DNA of 18,574 nt from an uncultured Alphaproteobacteria bacterium (GTDB lineage: Bacteria > Pseudomonadota > Alphaproteobacteria > Puniceispirillales > Puniceispirillaceae): NCBI GenBank assembly GCA_937924895.1, contig CALEYP010000093.1, positions 1 to 18,574 of the forward strand, read 5' to 3'. Below are positions 1 to 7,420 of this stretch, piece by piece; positions within the stretch are counted from its first letter, which is position 1, and each line of letters starts with the position of its first letter. The notes under the pieces are model-generated. The model was not told the DNA's origin, ran no database searches, and worked only from the letters and a program-made list of their open reading frames with translations. The translations under genes were made by a program, and so were the position numbers.

Positions 1-64
1 GTATAAGTCAAACCTACAATAAACGATATCAAAAACCGATGCCTGACCAATTGGCCACACCCCA
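1..64 (-). pseudogene. Degenerate tRNA-Gln (UUG), cut by window edge
   Basis: Read on the minus strand from 64 to 1, this matches a bacterial tRNA-Gln through position 65 of the tRNA. The acceptor 5' strand is TGGGGTG (64-58). The D arm has GCC/GGC stems around a loop with GG. The anticodon loop is TTTTGAT with anticodon TTG at 32-30. The T arm is damaged: the loop reads TTTGACT instead of TTCGAAT, so conserved C56 is lost; pair 52-62 is G/A and 53-61 is G/T. The anticodon stem has a T/T mismatch at 27-43 and a G/T pair at 30-40. The acceptor 3' strand and CCA lie outside the window. It lies about 95 nt downstream of ispE on the same strand. From memory, Pseudomonas also has tRNA-Gln just after ispE, so the position may be ancestral. 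A decayed copy is more likely than a working tRNA, but the missing end prevents certainty. Confidence 0.6.
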
Positions 65-159
65 AATACCATCTTACACGCCCAATTGGCGATAAGGTTC
101 CGGCAAATTACAGTGCTTCTGTGGCTCGTGCAACAAAAAAATGAATGCTATCTAATGGA

Positions 160-1038
160 TTAAGACAGCTTTGTCATGACATGCCAGATTCTTAGCTCTG
201 ATAAGCGAGAATGATAACGTTTTGCAGCTTCTTCAGTGGCCAAAAGAGCAAAGCCAGACGCCCCGCTGCCAGTCATAGCTGACCCTATAAACTCTTCTCC
301 TACCTCCTGGCCGATTTGCTGACAGGCCACAAGCATGTCCTTAATCGGAGGATAGAGCGCACAAGCCGCACCTGTCAGATCATTACCAATGGCAAGTAAC
401 GCCTGCCATTCCCCTCTCTCAGCGAGGGCGGCAATATGGTGGGGGTCACTCTTTTGGAAGGGCTGACCCCTCTCTTTATATTTCGCAAAGACTGATGCGG
501 TGTCGGCATGGCATCCCGGATTAGTGAGGATGACATAAGGCAATGTCTCTGGCGGTGAGACGTCACACGCATCTTCTCCTTTTGCCATCATCACATGAAG
601 GCAAGAATCAAAGCAGGCCGGCACATCTGCCCCAAGTGTGACCGATGCCTCGCGCAGCGCTTCTTTTAATGCAGGATCATCATTGCGCGAGAGATAGCGC
701 AATAAACAGGCTGCATCAGCGCTCCCCCCACCAAGACCACCACCAAGCGGAATGCGCTTATCCAATGACATGTGATAATGGCTACGGTGCCCTGTCATCT
801 CTTCATATAAGGAAAGAGCTTTGAAGATGAGGTTATCAGCGTCAGGTTGTAACCTTGTGGCAAATGGCCCTGCTACTGACAGCTGATGCGGGGCGTTTGT
901 GTCTTGCGGTGAAATCGTCAAATTATCACCAAATTCGGTAAAGCCAGCCAGAGAGACAAGCTGATGATAGCCAGCCTCATCACGTCCCGTAATAGAGAGG
1001 GTGAGGTTTAATTTCGCAGGCGCATGCAGAATAGTCAT
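160..1038 (-). CDS. ispE: 4-diphosphocytidyl-2-C-methyl-D-erythritol kinase
   Basis: IspE phosphorylates the 2-hydroxyl of CDP-methylerythritol with ATP in the cytoplasmic MEP pathway to isopentenyl diphosphate. The protein is 292 aa from ATG 1038, a normal family length. The N-terminus has AKLNL with the catalytic Lys9, then GRDEAGYH, typical of IspE. The GHMP-kinase glycine loop PLGGGLGGGSAD is near residues 97-108 and GADVPACF, with the second catalytic residue Asp138, near 136-143. A TTG two codons upstream (1044) keeps the frame, but neither start has a clear Shine-Dalgarno sequence. ATG fits family N-termini better. It is the last gene of the ETF-QO/TPR/ispE run; the TPR stop codon is about 45 nt upstream, with an 18-bp tandem duplication in the gap. 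The function is secure; only the start is in doubt. Confidence 0.95.
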   Translation of the reverse strand: MTILHAPAKLNLTLSITGRDEAGYHQLVSLAGFTEFGDNLTISPQDTNAPHQLSVAGPFATRLQPDADNLIFKALSLYEEMTGHRSHYHMSLDKRIPLGGGLGGGSADAACLLRYLSRNDDPALKEALREASVTLGADVPACFDSCLHVMMAKGEDACDVSPPETLPYVILTNPGCHADTASVFAKYKERGQPFQKSDPHHIAALAERGEWQALLAIGNDLTGAACALYPPIKDMLVACQQIGQEVGEEFIGSAMTGSGASGFALLATEEAAKRYHSRLSELRIWHVMTKLS

Positions 1039-1058
1039 TGGCAAGGGGCAGTCACAAT

Positions 1059-1094
1059 ATCAAACTTAATAAGGGTATCAAACTTAATAAGGGT
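1059..1094. repeat. 18-bp tandem direct repeat, two copies
   Basis: The unit ATCAAACTTAATAAGGGT occurs twice back to back, at 1059-1076 and 1077-1094, with no mismatch. On the minus strand the first-read copy (1094-1077) contains the last two codons and the TAA stop of the TPR gene (stop at 1084-1086). The second copy lies in the gap before ispE. This looks like a recent slippage or short tandem duplication. Confidence 0.95.
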
Positions 1095-2850
1095 CGCCTG
1101 CAAGAGGCTCTCCCCCATCTTTATTTGCTTGTAGCAACTTCTCTTTGACCCTAGCAATCATCTCCTCATCATCAGCGACGGTGAGGGTGTGGTGCCATTT
1201 ATAAAGAGCTTCGGTCTGGCGACCCACGCGCCAATAAGCATCACCTAAATGTTCGACAATCACCGGATCGCGCGGCTCTAGCTGAATGGCTTTTTCTAAC
1301 CATAAGACGGCTTGATCATAGGCACCAAGCCGATAATGCACCCATCCCAGAGAATCTGCAAAGAAACCCGAATTTGGGCGAAGCTCTACCGCTTTTTCAA
1401 TATAAGAAATGGCCTCATCTAATTTGCGATTGGTATCAGCATACCAATAGCCTAGATAGTTGAGCGTGTAGGGATCATCAGGGTCAAGCGCCAGTGATGA
1501 TAAAAAATAGGATTCTGCTTCCTCATCAAAGCCGCTTCGCTCAAGTGTCACAGCAAGATTGCGATGTAATCTGGCATCATCATAAGACGTGCCTAACAGA
1601 CCGCGATAATAAGGTGTGGCATCTTCATAGCGCCCTAAGCTTCGTAATAAATCACCCACGATCAACTGATAGCGCTGGTTATCAGGATGCGCATTCAGAT
1701 ACTCATTAATATAGTCATAAGCCGCGTCATAGCGGTCAAGGCGCCGTAAGTAATTCACATAAACAAGCTGTGATGGCTGAAAATAAGCACTGTCCTGCGT
1801 CAGGGCAGCCAGATGCGGGGCGGCACTATCATATTGATTGAGATTTAAATATTCTTGCGCAATGACAAAATGAGCCGATGCTAAATTTGGGGCAATTGAC
1901 AGAGAGAGCTGTGCGCGCGCCAGCAATAAGGAACGAATAGCGCGCTGATAATCAAGCCAGCTTGTATCTAAGATGGACTGCGCTAAGCCACGCTCAATCG
2001 TCATAGGGGCAAGAAGCGGGTGATCACCTTGTGTGAAGGCTGCTAAGATCCGCTCTTTATCAAAGCTAGTACTGACATAATCAGTGATAATACGGCGCGC
2101 TGCCTCGCGTTCTCCTAAGCGATGATAAGCTGCTGCGATACTCAGTTGAATATGGGAGGAATAGGCAGCAAGCGATGATAGGTTTTGCAAAATAATTAGC
2201 GCTTCATCGGATGCGCCACTCACCTCCAAGAGATGGGCGAGCTGCACTTCCATAAAGGCGGGTGTTAGCCCATTTTCAGACGCCAAGAGCTGGGCGGTGG
2301 CATTCATATGTGTGATGGCAGCTGATAATTGATCTTGCGCTAAGGCGGCCCATGCTTTTGCGACGCCAGCTATCACCAGGCTTGTATCAGACTGGGCCAA
2401 GAGATCAGAAAGGGCTATCACAGCTTCCCAATCTTGGGCACGCACAGCTTCAATAAGCGCAGGTTCAGAGGCTAGCGGAATGGTAAGGTTTAAGGCTTCC
2501 ATCCGCCGCGCAATTTCAGCAGCTTCTTCAATATTCCCTGATTGGTAATGAGTTAGAAAAGAATGACGCAGTAACGCGACATTCTTATCATCAAGGATAA
2601 GCGAATTCGTGAAAAAGCCTGTCGCCGATTGCAGATCATTGGCATAGATGGCATGGCGTGCCATCAGATAATTGGAAGATAATCCCTCACTTAATGGGGT
2701 GTTCCATCCGGCTTCATCTTGGTCATAGGCTGAGGGTTGTGAGCCACCACCTGTCGTTTGACAGGCTGTGAGAAACAGAACCATGCCACTCACTATCCCA
2801 GACAGAAATAATCTGTAGCTGTGATAGTGATATGGTTTTGTCTGTTTCAT
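1084..2850 (-). CDS. TPR-repeat lipoprotein
   Basis: This is a 588-aa tetratricopeptide protein of unknown specific role. From ATG 2850 it begins with a basic/polar stretch, a hydrophobic segment (about residues 14-27) and a lipobox LTAC with the lipid-accepting Cys30, followed by QTTGGGS. It should be exported and anchored to a membrane facing the periplasm. The rest is alpha-helical repeat. Clear TPR units fall at about 430-570, with signatures such as NLAVTLERSGFDEEAESYF, NYLGYWYADTNRKLDEAISY and LGWVHYRLGAYDQAVLWLEK. The open frame continues upstream to 3150 inside the ETF-QO gene, but that extension has no family character; the lipoprotein signal fixes the start near 2850. The ribosome site is weak (AGG two bases from ATG). 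It follows ETF-QO by 67 nt. A scaffold or envelope-assembly role is inference only. Confidence 0.88.
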   Translation of the reverse strand: MKQTKPYHYHSYRLFLSGIVSGMVLFLTACQTTGGGSQPSAYDQDEAGWNTPLSEGLSSNYLMARHAIYANDLQSATGFFTNSLILDDKNVALLRHSFLTHYQSGNIEEAAEIARRMEALNLTIPLASEPALIEAVRAQDWEAVIALSDLLAQSDTSLVIAGVAKAWAALAQDQLSAAITHMNATAQLLASENGLTPAFMEVQLAHLLEVSGASDEALIILQNLSSLAAYSSHIQLSIAAAYHRLGEREAARRIITDYVSTSFDKERILAAFTQGDHPLLAPMTIERGLAQSILDTSWLDYQRAIRSLLLARAQLSLSIAPNLASAHFVIAQEYLNLNQYDSAAPHLAALTQDSAYFQPSQLVYVNYLRRLDRYDAAYDYINEYLNAHPDNQRYQLIVGDLLRSLGRYEDATPYYRGLLGTSYDDARLHRNLAVTLERSGFDEEAESYFLSSLALDPDDPYTLNYLGYWYADTNRKLDEAISYIEKAVELRPNSGFFADSLGWVHYRLGAYDQAVLWLEKAIQLEPRDPVIVEHLGDAYWRVGRQTEALYKWHHTLTVADDEEMIARVKEKLLQANKDGGEPLAGDPY

Positions 2851-2869
2851 CACCTGTATCTTTAACTTG

Positions 2870-2911
2870 TGATGCGCATAGCGATGTCGCCGAAGCTGTC
2901 TATGCGCATCA
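2870..2911 (-). other. Intercistronic stem-loop between ETF-QO and TPR genes
   Basis: A perfect 12-bp inverted repeat, TGATGCGCATAG at 2870-2881 and CTATGCGCATCA at 2900-2911, encloses an 18-nt loop. In the minus-strand transcript the loop contains GC-TTCG-GC, a potential small stem with a stable C(UUCG)G tetraloop. It begins 6 nt after the ETF-QO stop codon and ends 19 nt before the TPR start. No T-run follows on either strand, so it does not look like a standard intrinsic terminator. It may act as an mRNA-processing or 3'-stabilising element; that role is inferred. Confidence 0.75.
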
Positions 2912-2917
2912 TATATC

Positions 2918-4558
2918 TTACATATTCGGATAGTTTGGCCCGCCGCCACCTTCTGGTGTGACCCACCGAATATTCTGTGTCGGGTCTTTAATATCGCAGG
3001 TTTTACAATGCACACAATTCTGGGCATTGATCTGCAAACGCGGATTATCGCCATTATCATCACGGACAATTTCATAAACACCAGCTGGGCAATAACGCTG
3101 TTCTGGCGCATCATAAATGGCCAAATTATGTGCAATTGGCACGCTGTCATCTTTTAATGTGAGATGCACAGGCTGGTTTTCTTCATGATTTGTCCCTGAC
3201 AAATAGACAGATGAGTTACGGTCAAAGCTGACAACGCCATCTGGCTTGGGATACTCAATTTTTGGCGCCTGATCGGCTGGCTTCAAATTGGTATGGTCAG
3301 CATGATGGCGGAATGTCCACGGGGCATTGCCGCGCAAGATGTATGTATCAAGCGCTGAATAGACCATGCCTGCCCACAGGCCTTTGGCAAAAGAGGGGCG
3401 AATATTGCGGACCTTATATAGTTCTTTCCACAACCATGACCCTTCGATCTTGTCTGCATAAGACGCTGGTTCAACACCTGATGCAACCTCATCTTGTGTG
3501 ACCACTTCAAAGACAGCCTCAGCGGCAAGCATCCCTGATTTCATAGAGGTGTGAGTACCCTTGATCTTTGGCACATTTAAGAAGCCTGCTGTACAGCCAA
3601 CCAAACATCCCCCTGGGAATGTGAGCTTTGGTACTGACTGGAACCCACCTTCATTCAAGGCGCGTGCGCCATAAGAGACGCGGCGGCCCCCTTCAAACAC
3701 ATCACGAACGGCCGGATGCGTTTTGAAGCGTTGGAATTCCTCAAAAGGTGAGAGATGTGGGTTTGAATAATCCAAGCCTACCACATAGCCGACAGCCACC
3801 TGATTCCCATTAAGGTGATAGAGGAATGAGCCGCCATACGTATCGGTTGATAGTGGCCAGCCAACAGAGTGCCATACGGTCCCTGGCTTTGATTTTGCCG
3901 GGTCAATATCCCATAATTCTTTAATGCCAATCGCATAAGTCTGCGGGTCTTTGCCTTCGCGCAGGTTAAAGGTTTCAAACAACCCTTTTGTGAGATGCCC
4001 ACGACAGCCTTCGGCAAAGATCACTTGTTTAGCAAGCAAATCCATGCCTGGCATATATTGGTCTGTTTTCTCGCCATCTTTGCCAACACCCATATCACCA
4101 GTGCCAACGCCAACAACCTCACCATTATCATTGGTGATCACATGTGCGGCAGCAAAACCAGGATAGATCTCAACACCCATCGCTTCGGCTTGTTCTGCCA
4201 ACCAGCGGCAGAAATTACCAAGCGAGATGATATAATTACCGTGATTATTCATCTGCGGCGGTGTTGGCAGCTGGAATGACCCTGATTGTGTGAGGAACAT
4301 GAATTTATCTGTTTCCACAGCGGTATCAAGCGGAGCGTTCTTATCTTGCCAATCGGGGATAAGCTCATTCAAGGCACGTGGTTCTAGGACCGCGCCTGAT
4401 AAAATGTGCGCGCCGACTTCACTGCCTTTTTCGATTAGGCAAACTTCAATATCTTTACCTGTCTCAGCCGCAAGCTGTTTCAATCTAATTGCAGCTGATA
4501 GTCCTGAAGGGCCACCGCCAACAATCAAGACATCAAATTCCATGGATTCACGTTCCAT
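2918..4558 (-). CDS. Electron transfer flavoprotein-ubiquinone oxidoreductase
   Basis: ETF-QO takes electrons from reduced electron transfer flavoprotein, fed by acyl-CoA and related dehydrogenases, and passes them to ubiquinone at the inner membrane. The 546-aa length is normal for bacterial members. The FAD-binding dinucleotide motif VGGGPSGLSAA is at about residues 13-23, followed by EKGSEVGAHILSGAV typical of the family. The C-terminal ferredoxin-like part has Cys490 in YCPAGVYE and C515-x2-C518-x2-C521 in CVHCKTCDIKDP, the four ligands of one [4Fe-4S] cluster. All key residues appear present. The start at 4558 has GGGGA six bases upstream. It heads the minus-strand run with the TPR gene and ispE and faces the glycosylase gene across a 138-nt divergent region. 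Homologous genes are variously called etfD, etfQO or fixC, so no symbol is given. Confidence 0.97.
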   Translation of the reverse strand: MERESMEFDVLIVGGGPSGLSAAIRLKQLAAETGKDIEVCLIEKGSEVGAHILSGAVLEPRALNELIPDWQDKNAPLDTAVETDKFMFLTQSGSFQLPTPPQMNNHGNYIISLGNFCRWLAEQAEAMGVEIYPGFAAAHVITNDNGEVVGVGTGDMGVGKDGEKTDQYMPGMDLLAKQVIFAEGCRGHLTKGLFETFNLREGKDPQTYAIGIKELWDIDPAKSKPGTVWHSVGWPLSTDTYGGSFLYHLNGNQVAVGYVVGLDYSNPHLSPFEEFQRFKTHPAVRDVFEGGRRVSYGARALNEGGFQSVPKLTFPGGCLVGCTAGFLNVPKIKGTHTSMKSGMLAAEAVFEVVTQDEVASGVEPASYADKIEGSWLWKELYKVRNIRPSFAKGLWAGMVYSALDTYILRGNAPWTFRHHADHTNLKPADQAPKIEYPKPDGVVSFDRNSSVYLSGTNHEENQPVHLTLKDDSVPIAHNLAIYDAPEQRYCPAGVYEIVRDDNGDNPRLQINAQNCVHCKTCDIKDPTQNIRWVTPEGGGGPNYPNM

Positions 4559-4577
4559 CTTTTATCCCCATCTTTTA

Positions 4578-4607
4578 CCTTTATGTTATGATGGCATAAC
4601 ATAAAGG
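4578..4607. promoter_or_regulatory. Perfect 13-bp inverted repeat upstream of ETF-QO
   Basis: CCTTTATGTTATG (4578-4590) and its exact reverse complement CATAACATAAAGG (4595-4607) flank a 4-base centre, ATGG. The element is AT-rich, lies 20-49 nt before the ETF-QO start codon, and sits in the divergent region shared with the uracil-DNA glycosylase gene. It could be an operator for a dimeric repressor, or a hairpin in the ETF-QO mRNA leader just ahead of its Shine-Dalgarno sequence. There is no T-run suggesting a terminator. The regulator cannot be named from sequence alone. Confidence 0.6.
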
Positions 4608-4696
4608 GGTAACCTTTCACTAAATTTTGGCGTAAAACGCTTATATTATGTTGATATGATGGCCATAAAACCACCTTCATACTATCAAAATGGCAG

Positions 4697-5581
4697 ATGG
4701 AATCCGCGTTGACAATCACAGAACCGACAAAAGATGACTTAATCGCTGCACTTTCTTGGCAGGTGGAAGCCGGTGCTGATGAAGCCTTGTGGGATAAGGC
4801 CTCATTTGCAGATGAGGTGACGGTGCGCCTATCAGATGTGATGAGTGGTGAAGCGACATCCACTGCGCCGAGTAAGCCGCCTGTTTCAGCTGGGCCAGCG
4901 ATGCCAGCCCGCGATGAGGCGATAGCGGCACAACCATCCTCTGATACGTCACCGCAAGCGGCCTCGCTCGCGCAAATTCAAACGCTAGAGGCGTTGAAAC
5001 AAGCGATGGCTGATTTTGATAAATGTGATTTAAAGCGCACCGCCAGCCATTTAGTATTTTCTGATGGTAACCCTGCGGCCAAAATCATGGTGATTGGCGA
5101 AGCGCCGGGGCGTGATGAAGATCGCGTCGGCCTACCTTTTGTGGGTAAGGCTGGTCAAATGCTTGATCATATGCTGGCGAGCATTGGGCTGTCTCGTGAT
5201 GATGTTTATATTACCAATATTTTGCCTTGGCGCCCCCCAGGCAACCGAACACCAACCAGTGAAGAAATTGCGATGATGCGCCCTTTTGTGGCTCGTCATA
5301 TTCAGCTCATATCTCCTGATGTCATTTTTGCGGTAGGGGGCACCTCAGCCAAATCACTATTGCAAGTCTCAGACGGGATTATGAAGTTACGTGGCAAGCG
5401 GTTTGATCTGACCTTGCCATCAGATGAGGGAGGGCTTGAGGAATCGTATCCCCTCTTGCCGTCACTGCACCCTGCTTATTTGTTGCGCGCCCCTCATCAT
5501 AAGGCTTTGGCATTTAAAGATCTTCTGGCATTGCGTCATCTAGCTCATACACAGCGTGCGTCTGTTAGCGCATCAAAATGA
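4697..5581 (+). CDS. Uracil-DNA glycosylase, family-4-like, lacking Fe-S cysteines
   Basis: The protein should remove uracil from DNA at the first step of base excision repair. The 294 aa comprise a variable N-terminal part (about 1-95, with a Pro/Ala/Ser-rich linker at 50-90) and a catalytic domain (about 100-285). The family-4 motif GEAPGRDED is at 134-142, LPFVGKAGQ at 147-154, NILPWRPPGNRTP at 174-186 and the C-terminal catalytic HPAYLLR at 258-264. Classical family-4 enzymes bind a [4Fe-4S] cluster through four cysteines. Here only one cysteine exists in the whole protein, Cys110, and the usual Cys before RPPGNR is Trp178, so a cluster cannot form. Related alphaproteobacterial proteins show a similar NVxPWRPPGNR form, from memory. 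The start is ATG 4697; an ATG at 4690 is out of frame and stops quickly. It leads the plus-strand run with the lytic transglycosylase, moaB and rnhB. Confidence 0.88.
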   Translation: MESALTITEPTKDDLIAALSWQVEAGADEALWDKASFADEVTVRLSDVMSGEATSTAPSKPPVSAGPAMPARDEAIAAQPSSDTSPQAASLAQIQTLEALKQAMADFDKCDLKRTASHLVFSDGNPAAKIMVIGEAPGRDEDRVGLPFVGKAGQMLDHMLASIGLSRDDVYITNILPWRPPGNRTPTSEEIAMMRPFVARHIQLISPDVIFAVGGTSAKSLLQVSDGIMKLRGKRFDLTLPSDEGGLEESYPLLPSLHPAYLLRAPHHKALAFKDLLALRHLAHTQRASVSASK

Positions 5582-5640
5582 TTGAAAATGAGCCGGCAAT
5601 GTTTCATAAACATGCGAGTTGTGATTAGGTGGAAGTCTAG

Positions 5641-7392
5641 ATGATGTGGCAGGCACAAATGAGGGTGTGGCAATTTGTGGTGGGCCTTATGCTGCTCAGC
5701 GCCAGCCCAGCCCTATCACAAGATTTACCGCGCCTTCTTAGCGATGATGATGTAGCTGTCTATCAAGCTGTGTTTGAACTCCAAGAGGCTGGTGATATCA
5801 AAAAAGCCTCTCGCATTATCCGTCAGATTGAAAATCCCTTGCTGATGGGACATGTGCTCTCGCAGAAATATTTACATCCAACAGCGTGGCGGTCGTCTTT
5901 TACTGAATTATCAAGCTGGTTGGCGAAATATCATGATCATCCTGCCGCGAGCCGTATTAGTTGGCTTGCCAAAAAACGCAAACCAGCAAATGCCGCCACA
6001 CCAAAAGCGCCGAAAAAAGGTTATTTGAACGGCATCGGCCATTCTGAGCCTCATAGCTATCGCGCACGCATCCCAGCGACAACCAAAGGGCGGATTTCAC
6101 CAACACAAACCAGACGCATTGCCAGCAAAGTGCGGCGCTTTATCCGCAGCCGCGCCCCCACAGCAGGCAATCAATATCTCTCTGACAGAGAGACATTGCG
6201 TTATTTGACGAAATTTGAAGAAGCGCAATTGCGCGGTGAGCTCGCCCATGCCTATTTGATTTTTGGGCTTGATGATAAAGCCATTCGCACCGCACGTCAT
6301 GCGATTGGGGTGGGTCGTGATAAAGCCTGGATGGGCTATTGGTCTGGCGGCTTGGCGGCTTGGCGTTCACAGCAATACGGCTTGGCCCATTCCTTCTTCA
6401 CAACATTGGCTGAGCTTGAAAATGCCCCTGACAAATTACGGGCAGGTGCCGCATTTTGGAGTTACCGTTCTGCGATGCGCCAAAAGCAACCTGCCGAAGC
6501 ACTACGCTATCTCGATATCGCGTTGACCCTACCACATACCTTCTATGGCATATTAGCAATGCAGGTCTCTGGTCAGGATCACCCTATTGATTTTAGCCTC
6601 GTGGCTGATACAGCGCCCTTCCTATCTTGGTTATTAGAGCGTCCTGGTGGGCAGCGGACCATCGCTTTGTTACAAATTGGCAATGAGCATGAAGCAGCGC
6701 GTGAGATGCGGTATCTATATAAAGAGACGCCCAAACATCTCATCCGTCATTTTATTCGCTTTGCCCTTGATCATAATTTAGCAGATGTTGCGTTTCGTGC
6801 GGCTGACTATCATCGCTATGAGACAGGCGAAAGCCTCTATGCTGGCTTATATCCCGCACTGCAGTTAGAGGGTAATTTTGATATTGATGAAGCGCTGGTC
6901 TTTTCCATCATTCGTAAAGAATCTGGCTTTGCAACAAAGGCTAAAAGCCGCGCTTCGGCCGCAGGTATCATGCAGATTATGCCAGCAACGGCAGCCTTCA
7001 TTATGAAGGATAGAAGTTTACGCACCTCAAACCGCCATAAATTATATGACAAGAATTTTAACATTGCCTTGGGCCAAAAATATATTCGCCATCTGATTGA
7101 TGAGCCACATATCGGCTTTGCCCTTGATCGCATGTTGGCTGCGTATAATGGTGGACCTGGTAACCTCAATAAATGGCTGCGTTCGATTGATCATCGCGAT
7201 GATCCGCTGTTATTTATTGAATCTATTCCGGCGCGTGAAACACGAATTTATGTGAAATCAGTGATTGCCAATCTATGGATGTATCGCCAACAATTTGAAC
7301 AAGATACGCCTGCGGTTCGTCGTCTGGCCACAGCCATGCCAGAAGATATGCAACAGGCCTTTTTGCAACCAAAGCGACGCGTTGCCCAATAG
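5641..7392 (+). CDS. Soluble lytic murein transglycosylase (Slt70-like)
   Basis: The enzyme cleaves the MurNAc-GlcNAc bond of peptidoglycan, giving 1,6-anhydro-muropeptides in the periplasm. At 583 aa it is somewhat shorter than E. coli Slt70. A signal peptide occupies about residues 1-26 (hydrophobic FVVGLMLLSASPA, probable cleavage after ALS). An alpha-helical superhelix follows, then the SLT domain at about 410-555. Catalytic Glu427 lies in IIRKESGF. Other family motifs are SAAGIMQIMPATA, AAYNGGPGN and ESIPARETRIYVKSV. A Lys/Arg- and Pro-rich insert at about 110-150 looks like a flexible linker. ATG 5641 has AGGTGGAAG upstream; Met2 and Met7 are possible alternative starts. It begins 59 nt after the glycosylase gene, and moaB follows after 28 nt, so co-transcription is likely. 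Confidence 0.93.
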   Translation: MMWQAQMRVWQFVVGLMLLSASPALSQDLPRLLSDDDVAVYQAVFELQEAGDIKKASRIIRQIENPLLMGHVLSQKYLHPTAWRSSFTELSSWLAKYHDHPAASRISWLAKKRKPANAATPKAPKKGYLNGIGHSEPHSYRARIPATTKGRISPTQTRRIASKVRRFIRSRAPTAGNQYLSDRETLRYLTKFEEAQLRGELAHAYLIFGLDDKAIRTARHAIGVGRDKAWMGYWSGGLAAWRSQQYGLAHSFFTTLAELENAPDKLRAGAAFWSYRSAMRQKQPAEALRYLDIALTLPHTFYGILAMQVSGQDHPIDFSLVADTAPFLSWLLERPGGQRTIALLQIGNEHEAAREMRYLYKETPKHLIRHFIRFALDHNLADVAFRAADYHRYETGESLYAGLYPALQLEGNFDIDEALVFSIIRKESGFATKAKSRASAAGIMQIMPATAAFIMKDRSLRTSNRHKLYDKNFNIALGQKYIRHLIDEPHIGFALDRMLAAYNGGPGNLNKWLRSIDHRDDPLLFIESIPARETRIYVKSVIANLWMYRQQFEQDTPAVRRLATAMPEDMQQAFLQPKRRVAQ

Positions 7393-7420
7393 GCACTCGC
7401 CCAAGGCAAGGAAGAAATCA

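Noticed and set aside
1..64. tRNA fragment as a phage or island attachment site
   Set aside because: Mobile elements usually duplicate the 3' end of a tRNA; here the 5' half is preserved, the 3' changes are scattered point differences, and no integrase is visible.
3..95. Plus-strand open frame reaching the left edge (about 30 codons before a stop)
   Set aside because: It overlaps the tRNA-Gln-like sequence, has no recognisable protein character, and its length is within chance for an edge fragment.
2851..3150. N-terminal extension of the TPR frame into the ETF-QO gene
   Set aside because: The extension lies wholly or partly over conserved ETF-QO codons including the Fe-S region, and the lipoprotein signal begins at 2850.
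4690..4737. ATG at 4690 as a start for the glycosylase
   Set aside because: It is in a different frame and hits a stop after 15 codons.
5599..5613. ATGTTT-CAT-AAACAT inverted repeat between the glycosylase and lytic transglycosylase genes
   Set aside because: The stem is only 6 AT-rich base pairs with no T-run; this is expected by chance in AT-rich spacers.
7265..7420. Upstream extension of moaB
   Set aside because: It overlaps the end of the lytic transglycosylase gene; ATG 7421 has a good Shine-Dalgarno sequence and matches the family N-terminus.
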